A DNA stretch of 40,023 nucleotides from positions 1 through 40,023 of the forward strand of contig DAOUMU010000502.1 of assembly GCA_034409055.1 (NCBI GenBank). Direction: 5' to 3'. Position numbers and translations under genes: made by a program. The stretch comes from DAOUMU01 sp034409055 (lineage in GTDB: Bacteria > Chloroflexota > Anaerolineae > 4572-78 > J111). The notes under the pieces were generated by a model, which saw only the letters and a list, made by a program, of their open reading frames with translations, was not told the DNA's origin and ran no database searches. Positions 33,791 through 40,023 of this stretch are shown one piece after another. Position 1 is the first letter of the stretch. Each line of letters begins with the position of its first letter.

Positions 33791-34279
33791 TTGCCAATGC
33801 TCGAGAACATCACAAACCTTTACCAGACCCATCCCAAAGAATTCAGCCGCTTCATAAAATTTTCTATCGTTGGCGCGATCGGTGCCGTTATTGATTTTGG
33901 CCTGCTCAACCTATTTCTACATCTTTTCCGGGACGTATTTGAATGGAATTTACTGGCGCAGTATTCCATTAATGGAAATCTATTATTAGCCAATACCCTA
34001 TCGGTTAGCGCAGCCATCGTTAGCAACTTCGTCTGGAATCGGCTGTGGACTTTTCCAGAGTCCCGTACCCGCAAAAAACGAAAACAACTGCCCCAATTTA
34101 CCCTGGTCAATCTGGTTGGTCTCCTGATCAACAACGTGATTGTGGTCGGTCTAGATGCCGTTTTAGTTTCCTTTGTTGGGGAGCCCTGGAGTTACAACAT
34201 TGCTAAAGCCATCGCCATCGGCGTGGTGCTTTTCTGGAATTTTGGGGCTAACCGTCTCTGGACATATCGGGGATTATAA
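33791..34279 (+). CDS. GtrA family membrane protein
   Basis: This 162-residue protein has four predicted membrane segments. The opening FSRFIKFSIVGAIGAVIDFG and the central ANTLSVSAAIVSNFVWNRLWTF match the GtrA family, which helps move polyprenyl-linked sugars across the membrane or modifies surface polysaccharides. TTG at 33791 is 8 nt from GAGAGG, whereas ATG at 33797 is 14 nt away, so TTG is preferred. It lies between the Wzy_C-type gene and a glycosyltransferase. The following gap (34280-34355) has AT-rich imperfect inverted repeats and no gene. Confidence 0.9.
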   Translation: MPMLENITNLYQTHPKEFSRFIKFSIVGAIGAVIDFGLLNLFLHLFRDVFEWNLLAQYSINGNLLLANTLSVSAAIVSNFVWNRLWTFPESRTRKKRKQLPQFTLVNLVGLLINNVIVVGLDAVLVSFVGEPWSYNIAKAIAIGVVLFWNFGANRLWTYRGL

Positions 34280-34355
34280 TCAATTAGTAATGAACAATTA
34301 GTAATTGACAATTGTTCATTGTTTTGCTTATCCATTGCACATTGTTCGTTGAACC

Positions 34356-35495
34356 TTGAAGATTGGCATTGATTATACTGCAGCACTCAAACAAAGCGGT
34401 GGCATTGGCCGTTATACCTATGGTCTGATTACGACCCTGGCCCATCTGGATGATAAAAACAGCTATACACTCTTAGCCACTCCTGACGCTCCCCTCAACA
34501 ATCTCCAAATTTTTCAACCGTATCCAAATTTCACTTATAAAATCTACCCGCTACCAGAGCGGTGGATGACCGTTGGCTGGCATCGCCTATATTTGCCTAT
34601 TCCGGTTGAGTGGTTTAGCGGGCGGATAGATTTATTCCATTCCCCGAATTTCATCTTACCCCCCACCCAACGGGCCAAAACCTTGCTCACTGTCCACGAT
34701 CTTTCTTTTATTCGCCATCCTCAGGGGGCTGTAGCCAGTTTGCGGAAATGGCTGAAGAAAGTGGTGCCTCGTAGCCTGGCCCGGGCTGATCACGTCCTGG
34801 CCGACTCCGAAAGCACCAAACAAGACCTGATCCAGATTTTTAATATCAGTCCCGAAACGATTACCGTCGTAGGGGCCGGGGTTGAGGCACGCTTTCGGCC
34901 TGTTACTGATCGGCTCGTCCTGGAGGCCGTACAGCAGCGTTACCGTCTCCCCCCCTTAGAGAAATTTATTTTGAGTCTGGGCACGCTCGAACCGCGCAAA
35001 AATTTTACCGGTCTGATTGAAGCCTACAACCAATCTCCCGTGCGAGAAACACATCATCTGGTCATTGCCGGGGGCAAAGGTTGGCTGTATGATGATATTT
35101 TTACTGCCGCAGAAACCTCGCCTGTGGCCGACCGCATTCACCTCATCGGCTTCGTGGCCGACGACGATCTCCCGACCCTTTATAGTCTGGCCGATATTTT
35201 TGCCTATCCTTCCCACTACGAAGGGTTTGGCATTCCGGTCATCGAGGCCATGGCTTGTGGCACGCCTGTTATCTGCGCAAACAATTCCTGTCTGCCTGAA
35301 GTAGCCGGCCAGGCAGCTCTCCAAATCACCGCCACAGATACGCCGGCCCTGGCAGAGGCTTTACACCGGGTGGCTACAGATCACTGCCTGCGTCAAGAAG
35401 CCATCAATCAGGGCTTCCGCCAGGCTCAAAAATTTACCTGGCCGGCAGCCGCAAAACGACTGTTAACCGTTTATCAACGTTTTAGCCATTACTAA
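34356..35495 (+). CDS. Glycosyltransferase, GT4 (GT-B) family
   Basis: This 379-residue cytoplasmic or membrane-associated transferase resembles the mannosyltransferase-like GT4 enzymes. The acceptor domain starts KIGIDYTAALKQSGGIGRYT. The nucleotide-sugar domain has SLGTLEPRKNFTGLIEAY near 210-226 and HYEGFGIPVIEAMACGTPVI near 287-306, with the E-x7-E-like motif. It transfers a sugar from a nucleotide donor onto the growing surface glycan. It starts at TTG 34356, with no clear Shine-Dalgarno sequence, so the start is less certain. The donor and acceptor sugars cannot be told. Confidence 0.92.
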   Translation: MKIGIDYTAALKQSGGIGRYTYGLITTLAHLDDKNSYTLLATPDAPLNNLQIFQPYPNFTYKIYPLPERWMTVGWHRLYLPIPVEWFSGRIDLFHSPNFILPPTQRAKTLLTVHDLSFIRHPQGAVASLRKWLKKVVPRSLARADHVLADSESTKQDLIQIFNISPETITVVGAGVEARFRPVTDRLVLEAVQQRYRLPPLEKFILSLGTLEPRKNFTGLIEAYNQSPVRETHHLVIAGGKGWLYDDIFTAAETSPVADRIHLIGFVADDDLPTLYSLADIFAYPSHYEGFGIPVIEAMACGTPVICANNSCLPEVAGQAALQITATDTPALAEALHRVATDHCLRQEAINQGFRQAQKFTWPAAAKRLLTVYQRFSHY

Positions 35496-35514
35496 TAAAA
35501 TAAGACTTTCAAGG

Positions 35515-35544
35515 TTTCGCTATCATCCGAATTTGTGCTATACT
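35515..35544 (+). promoter_or_regulatory. Candidate extended -10 promoter for the OCD-like gene
   Basis: TTTCGC, 18 bp, then TGC-TATACT (an extended -10), about 41 bp upstream of the ATG at 35585. It suggests this gene is expressed separately from the glycan genes. Confidence 0.4.
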
Positions 35545-35584
35545 TCTCATATTCCACGCTAATATTGACGATGATTGACCCATT

Positions 35585-36571
35585 ATGCCCCTGCTTTTAT
35601 TGAATGAAGACGAACTCAGACAAATTGTGACCATTGCCGAAGCAATAGATTCTATCGAAATGGCTTTTGCCGCCCTGGCCGAAGATCGCTTGAACGTACC
35701 GGGAGACTTTGCCTTGAACTTACCAGATGTAAATGGTGAGGTTGATGTGAAAGGCTCTTATCTGCAAGAGGCCCCCTATTACGTCATCAAAGTTAGCAGC
35801 ACCTTCCACAACAACCCAGAGATCAACCTGCCGCTGTACAGCGGCCTGACCACCGTTTTTGATGCGGCCACAGGCTTTCCCGCAGCCATAATGGTTGACA
35901 ACAATTATCTGTCCAGCATCCGGGCCGGGGCCGCAGGCGCTCTGGCTGCTAAATATTTGGCCAATGAACAACTGGATTATGTGGCGGTTATTGGTTCAGG
36001 TAATCAGGCTTACATGCAGTTAAAAGCGCTGATGACAACCAGGCAGGTGGGCACCGTCTTGGTTTGGGCCCGTTCTCCGATCAGCGCTGATAACTATGCC
36101 CGCCGTATGGTCGAAGATCATGATGTAAACATAGAAATTGTTCCTTCTATTGAAGCCGCGGTCAGGCCGGCAGATTTGATTATTACGGCCACCCGTAGTC
36201 AGCAGCCCCTGGTTAAGGCCGAGTGGCTCAAGCCGGGCGTTCACATTACCGCCGTGGGCAGCACCAGTCCCAGCCAACAAGAGTTAGAGGTTGAGGTGCT
36301 GAAACGAGCCGATGTAATTATCGTTGACAAGTTTAGCCAATGTGCTGTCGCCGGTGAGATTCACCACGGCCTGGCCGCCGGTGTAATCACCAAAGAAAAC
36401 GTACAGGGTGAACTGGGCGAGTTGATCATCGGCGAAATTCCAGGTCGTACCGCCCCCGATCAGATTAGCCTGGCCGACCTGACCGGTCTGGACGTGCAAA
36501 ATACATTCTTGGCTACACTGGCTCTGGAAAAAGCCCTTTTTCTGGGGCTAGGCCAACGAGTGGGGGGCTAG
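35585..36571 (+). CDS. Ornithine cyclodeaminase / mu-crystallin family protein
   Basis: This 328-residue NAD(P)-dependent enzyme of the OCD/mu-crystallin family has the typical opening LNEDELRQIVTIAEAIDSIEMAF. The substrate region includes YYVIKVSSTFHNNP and YSGLTTVFDAATGFPAAIMV. The Rossmann motif VIGSGNQAYMQLKAL is near residues 134-148, followed by ADLIITATRSQQP and VGSTSPSQQEL. Family members include ornithine cyclodeaminase, alanine dehydrogenase and imine reductases; sequence alone does not decide which. Its presence between glycosylation genes has no obvious meaning, and a separate promoter is visible. Confidence 0.9.
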   Translation: MPLLLLNEDELRQIVTIAEAIDSIEMAFAALAEDRLNVPGDFALNLPDVNGEVDVKGSYLQEAPYYVIKVSSTFHNNPEINLPLYSGLTTVFDAATGFPAAIMVDNNYLSSIRAGAAGALAAKYLANEQLDYVAVIGSGNQAYMQLKALMTTRQVGTVLVWARSPISADNYARRMVEDHDVNIEIVPSIEAAVRPADLIITATRSQQPLVKAEWLKPGVHITAVGSTSPSQQELEVEVLKRADVIIVDKFSQCAVAGEIHHGLAAGVITKENVQGELGELIIGEIPGRTAPDQISLADLTGLDVQNTFLATLALEKALFLGLGQRVGG

Positions 36572-36598
36572 CTATGATGAAATACTCTCCGGGTAACC

Positions 36599-39217
36599 TT
36601 GCTATTGCCCCGGATGTTCAATAAACATCAGATGCCCTGGTGGTATTTGGCGGCATTACTGGCCGCCAATCTGGTCCTACTCTTACCCAATGCTTCACCC
36701 CTGCGCGTGGCCGGTGCTTTGCTACTGATTGGTCTGTTACCGGGTCTGAGTTGGGCCAACCGCTTGCTGGCTACCTCGACCATGCTGCTGCGCTGGACGG
36801 CTGCCGTCGCCCTCAGTTATGTGCTGACTCATCTGGCCACGCTCCTACTCCACTACCTCCCCGGCCCGGCACAAACCTGGTCACTACTGGCCGTACTCAA
36901 TAGTTTGGCCATCCTACCGATCATCGGTACGGTCAAGGTAGAGGGTAATTTCTCTCTCTTCTCCTGGCTCCCCGGTCCCCCAGCCTGCCTCCTCATCCTC
37001 TTCCTGGCCCTCCTCCTGCGCACCGTCAATCTCCCCTACAGCGAATTCCAGGGGGACGAAGCCCTGGCCATGATTACCGCTGCCGAAGCCCTGGAAGGAC
37101 ACGAGGACGCCCTTTTCCTGCGCTCTAAAGGCCCTGGCGAAGTCCTGATGCCGATGGCCCTGTGGCGGCTGACCGGTACCATCAACGAACCGATGGCCCG
37201 CCTGCCTTTCACCGTTGCCGCGCTCCTGGCTGTTGTAACGCTCTATCTCATCGGCCAGGCGGTGGACCAACAACGCCTTGGCTGGTTAGCCGCCGTTTTT
37301 TTTGCTTTTAATGGCTTTATGGTGGCCTTTGGTCGTATCGTGCAGTACCAGGCCCTGGTCGTTTGGATGAGTGCGATGGCCTTTTTGATGACCGTTCAAT
37401 GGCGTAAGACCGGCCAGCAGCGTTTTGTGATGCTTGGCGGCTTTTACCTGGGCAGCGGACTACTGGCTCACTACGACGCCATTCTTGTTCTGCCGGCAGT
37501 GGCCTGGCTTTTCCTGCCCGGCTCCGGGGAACTGAAGGCTTTCATCGCATCCCTAAAATCAGCCTGGCTATTTCTCATCACTTTTCTGCTGACGGCTCTG
37601 CCTTTTTATCTGCCCTACAGCCTTGACCCCCAGGCCAACCGGACCGGCGACTACGTCGGCCAACGTATCGGTAATGAACTACGCAATAACCTGCCTGCCT
37701 TTTTCCACTTCAACAGTTTCTACAGTTCAGCCTATTACATCATTTTGACCGGTCTGCTGGTTCTGGGATTGCTGGCCTGGTTTCTGTGGCAAACAAAGTG
37801 GCGGTATCGCTGGGTATCAGTGTTGCTTGTGGCCAGCGTCCTGGCCGTTACCTTTAATCCCAATCTGCTGGCTGGAGAAACCCTCAACTTGTCTGTCCTG
37901 CCTTTTGTTCTACTGCTGGTGGGTGCATTTTTCAGTCTCAGTAGATCCAATTTTCAAGCTCGGAGCGGACCAGTGCGAAGCCTCCCTGTGGGACAGTCCG
38001 CGTTTTGGCCGCTGGACTGTAGTCCAGCTAGAGCAAATTTGGATGTACTGAGTCTCTTCTTTAGTAGTACTACAACGAGACTTTGTTATCAAGCCCTCAT
38101 CGTCTGGCTGGCCGTCCCCTTTATCGGTTACAATTTTGTCGTCGCCTTGGGTTTAACCCACATTTACACCATCGTGCCAGCCTGGTCACTTCTGGCCGGG
38201 CTGGCCTGGTATTATCTTTTTGACTGGCCCCAGCGGGGTTTGACCATCCGTTGGCCGGCCTGGGTGTCAACCGCCTTGCTCAGCGGCTGGTTGATTCTTA
38301 CCACCGTTTTTTTGTGGAATGCCTTCATCCGCCACGACATCGAATATTGGCAAGATTATCCGGCCGGTAACTTGAGATTTTTTTGGACCCCCTACGACCA
38401 GCCGCCCGGCGCTGGCTTCTTCGGCTTTGCCCATCGGGCCGGCTGGAAAGCTATCGGTCAGAAAATTACCACAGGCGAGCTGGCCGGCGATTATAGCAGC
38501 AACGAAGAGCCGGACGTGACCACCTGGTACACCCGGGGCGCGCCTCGGGCCTGTGATCCCCAGCCGGAATTCTATTTTCTGGCCACTGATCTGGTTGATC
38601 CCCTGGATGTGCCGGCCGAGATGATCGAGTCTAATTACGAAAAAATCGGTCAGGTCACTTTGCCCAATCAAAAACAAATGCAGATCATGCAACAACGGCC
38701 CCGTACCGTGGCTGTGGGTGAACTAAATGAGCCTGTCCTGGCCCGCGAATTTGACCGTACCGCCACACCGGCCGTTTTTGCCCGTTCCGCCCGTGGTTCC
38801 GTACCGATTGCGGTTAATTTTGGTAACCTGGTACACCTGATTGGCTATGACCTTGACCTTGGCCGCGCCTATCCGGGCGGACGGGTGCCGGTGACGCTCT
38901 ACTGGCAGGCCGCGGCTCCTATACCGGCCAGCTATCAAGTGTTCACCCATTTGGAAAGTGACCGGTCTGGTTTGGTAGCTCAGGCCGACGGGGTGCCCGT
39001 CTGCTGGAGCTATCCCACCGACCTGTGGCGTCCCGGCCAGATCATCGCCGACCAGCATGCCATCCTCATTCCGCCTGATGTTCCGCCCGGTGACTACCCC
39101 CTCCAGGTCGGCCTATACCTGGCGGATACCTTTGAACGGCTGGACATCCTGGATGAGGCCGGCAATCCGGCCGGCACCAGCGTAACATTGACCATCGTAG
39201 AAATTAGATCTCAGTGA
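36599..39217 (+). CDS. PMT/ArnT-type membrane glycosyltransferase
   Basis: This 872-residue protein has about a dozen hydrophobic segments up to residue ~580, and a soluble C-terminal part (~580-872) that ends in a beta-sandwich-like domain (GRVPVTLYWQAAAPIP...VFTHLES). The first external loop has FQGDEALAMITAAE (acidic pair after the first helices) and SKGPGEVLMPMALW, as in dolichyl-phosphate-mannose protein mannosyltransferases and ArnT-like enzymes that use polyprenyl-phosphate sugars. A non-membrane insert of about 45 residues (~450-495) is encoded by palindromic repeat DNA. Starts TTG 36599 or TTG 36605, or ATG 36614, are all possible; none has a clear Shine-Dalgarno. It overlaps the next gene (GTGA). 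Confidence 0.85.
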   Translation: MLLPRMFNKHQMPWWYLAALLAANLVLLLPNASPLRVAGALLLIGLLPGLSWANRLLATSTMLLRWTAAVALSYVLTHLATLLLHYLPGPAQTWSLLAVLNSLAILPIIGTVKVEGNFSLFSWLPGPPACLLILFLALLLRTVNLPYSEFQGDEALAMITAAEALEGHEDALFLRSKGPGEVLMPMALWRLTGTINEPMARLPFTVAALLAVVTLYLIGQAVDQQRLGWLAAVFFAFNGFMVAFGRIVQYQALVVWMSAMAFLMTVQWRKTGQQRFVMLGGFYLGSGLLAHYDAILVLPAVAWLFLPGSGELKAFIASLKSAWLFLITFLLTALPFYLPYSLDPQANRTGDYVGQRIGNELRNNLPAFFHFNSFYSSAYYIILTGLLVLGLLAWFLWQTKWRYRWVSVLLVASVLAVTFNPNLLAGETLNLSVLPFVLLLVGAFFSLSRSNFQARSGPVRSLPVGQSAFWPLDCSPARANLDVLSLFFSSTTTRLCYQALIVWLAVPFIGYNFVVALGLTHIYTIVPAWSLLAGLAWYYLFDWPQRGLTIRWPAWVSTALLSGWLILTTVFLWNAFIRHDIEYWQDYPAGNLRFFWTPYDQPPGAGFFGFAHRAGWKAIGQKITTGELAGDYSSNEEPDVTTWYTRGAPRACDPQPEFYFLATDLVDPLDVPAEMIESNYEKIGQVTLPNQKQMQIMQQRPRTVAVGELNEPVLAREFDRTATPAVFARSARGSVPIAVNFGNLVHLIGYDLDLGRAYPGGRVPVTLYWQAAAPIPASYQVFTHLESDRSGLVAQADGVPVCWSYPTDLWRPGQIIADQHAILIPPDVPPGDYPLQVGLYLADTFERLDILDEAGNPAGTSVTLTIVEIRSQ
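37958..38085 (+). repeat. Palindromic repeat DNA inserted in frame in the glycosyltransferase
   Basis: Three short hairpins lie in tandem inside the coding frame: GCGGAC (37965) with GTCCGC (37996); GCTGGACT-GT-AGTCCAGC (38011-38028); and AGTCTC (38051) with GAGACT (38077), which encloses GTAGTACTAC. They encode a polar stretch between two hydrophobic segments, unlike the rest of the protein. The frame stays open across it. Confidence 0.7.
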
Positions 39218-39921
39218 AACTCGGAAAGGAAACATTGCAGACCAAGAACACACAGCCCACAGCCCCCTTCACTCAACAAAAAATCAGCCGTTGGCTCCTG
39301 GCCCTGGGCTTACTGCTGACCGGTATCGGGGGGGCTTTTGCGCCCTGGATTTGGCGGGAGGGTGTTGCTCTGCAATTGACCGCACCCGGCCTGGCCGAAT
39401 TTGTCAAGTTTTTGCCGGAAATACGGACCGGTCAGATTCAAATCGAGCGACTTTTCTTTTTATTGCCCTTATTTCTGGCGATGTTAGCCTTGCCGGTTTT
39501 GGCCGAAAACAAGACTCTAGCCTGGCCAACCTGGCTACGTTGGGGCTTGCGGCTGGTGGTTATTCCGTTGGCCCTGGCTTCGCTTTCGCCGGTGTGGACG
39601 CCGGCCATTCTCCTAACCCCTGAATTCCGGCTGCAAACCCTGCTGGCAACAGTGGCCATAGGCCTGGCCCTCATTGCCCCCCTCCTCAAAAGTTTACCTC
39701 TAAAAATAGGGGGCGTTCTTTTGCTTGGCGGCGGGATCGCTGCCTTGATTTTACCGGGCTGGCAATTTAGCCTGATCCAGCCGGCCATGGTCGAGGCTTA
39801 CCACGAACCGGTCGTTCTGGGTTGGGGCTGGTGGTTAACAGCGGGGGGAATTGTTTTGAGTATGGTGGGGATCATCTGGGTGGCTGTTTTGCGAGGATGG
39901 AACGCAGATACCGCAGATTGA
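39214..39921 (+). CDS. Membrane protein of unknown function
   Basis: This 235-residue protein is not one I recognise. It has an N-terminal polar stretch (~1-22), then about six hydrophobic segments (around 25-45, 70-92, 105-125, 140-155, 160-182 and 205-228), with a loop GLAEFVKFLPEIRTGQIQIERLFF between the first two. Its GTG start overlaps the stop of the PMT-type gene (GTGA), so the two are co-translated and the protein may assist glycan transfer. The last residues NADTAD and the stop are encoded by repeat R6, suggesting that the original C-terminus was replaced or extended. Confidence 0.75.
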   Translation: MKLGKETLQTKNTQPTAPFTQQKISRWLLALGLLLTGIGGAFAPWIWREGVALQLTAPGLAEFVKFLPEIRTGQIQIERLFFLLPLFLAMLALPVLAENKTLAWPTWLRWGLRLVVIPLALASLSPVWTPAILLTPEFRLQTLLATVAIGLALIAPLLKSLPLKIGGVLLLGGGIAALILPGWQFSLIQPAMVEAYHEPVVLGWGWWLTAGGIVLSMVGIIWVAVLRGWNADTAD

Positions 39922-39992
39922 ACCGCAGATTTACGCTGATTTTTTGGATTTATCTGCGTTTATCAGCGAGAAATCAGCGAAATCAGCGTTCC
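39899..39992. repeat. Palindromic GGAACGCAGA-type repeat R6
   Basis: About 94 bp, starting GGAACGCAGATACCGCAGAT and ending GAAATCAGCGTTCC, with internal ATCTGCGT-type words. It belongs to the same family as R1-R5 and lies 22 kb from them. It encodes the end of the preceding gene. After it (39993-40023) nothing can be assigned. Confidence 0.8.
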
Positions 39993-40023
39993 ATGACCCG
40001 ATTTCAACCCATTTTCAGTAGCT

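Noticed and set aside
36574..36624. Small frame MMKYSPGNLAIAPDVQ after a G-rich stretch upstream of the PMT-type gene
   Set aside because: Only 16 codons, overlapping the start of the next gene, with no sign of conservation. It could be a leader peptide but nothing supports it beyond position.

Overview
The window (40,023 bp, moderately GC-rich, protein-dense) looks like a chromosomal segment of a Chloroflexota-type bacterium, perhaps Anaerolineae-like. The evidence is indirect: the rplU-rpmA-rpmE-tdk arrangement, a bL31 protein fused to an alpha-CTD-like tail, many GTG/TTG starts, beta-propeller lipoproteins and many short palindromic intergenic repeats. No rRNA or tRNA gene was recognised. 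Taxonomy is inference.

Layout. (1) 118-1131, minus: a DapL-like aminotransferase that lacks its C-terminus. (2) 1292-9031, plus: a giant 2579-residue STAND-like ATPase with about 54 TPR units. (3) 9106-20609, minus: a defence-type island. In transcription order it holds a SNF2 helicase with a DUF3883 C-terminus, a REP-like repeat field, a Phd antitoxin, a UPF0175 antitoxin and a toxin remnant, a DUF1156 DNA methyltransferase, a GxxExxY PD-(D/E)XK protein, and a Swt1-HEPN/DUF499 ATPase. (4) 20912-23624, plus: rplU, rpmA, rpmE and tdk, then a UPF0316 membrane protein. (5) 23642-26619: an HtrA lipoprotein protease, a LysE-type exporter and a small membrane protein, separated by repeats. (6) 26689-31153, plus: a translationally coupled set of a molybdopterin-binding-like protein, a DUF348-G5-propeller lipoprotein and a REC-REC-histidine kinase. 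(7) 31229-39921, plus: surface-glycan genes (UDP-glucuronate decarboxylase-like enzyme, O-antigen ligase-like protein, GtrA, GT4 glycosyltransferase, PMT-type glycosyltransferase and a membrane protein) with an ornithine cyclodeaminase-like gene among them.

The most unusual region is 12.4-17.1 kb. Imperfect palindromes of about 75-95 bp, bounded by GGACGCAGA/TCTGCGTCC-type ends, sit between the defence genes. In all three places where a repeat directly precedes a gene (DUF499, GxxExxY, DUF1156), exactly 18 nt separate the repeat end from the preferred ATG, and these 18 nt carry the Shine-Dalgarno. At the other side, repeats overlap or abut the stop codons of helicase, GxxExxY, DUF1156 and the toxin remnant. 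This resembles a cassette-like arrangement. The DUF1156 gene is also a compositional mosaic: its catalytic middle is AT-rich between GC-rich ends, suggesting allele replacement.

A helicase, methyltransferase and ATPase together match the logic of helicase-methylase-ATPase anti-phage clusters. Here the set is broken up by a degraded toxin-antitoxin module and repeats, so whether it still works is open. Repeat-like DNA also appears in frame inside the giant TPR gene and the PMT-type glycosyltransferase.
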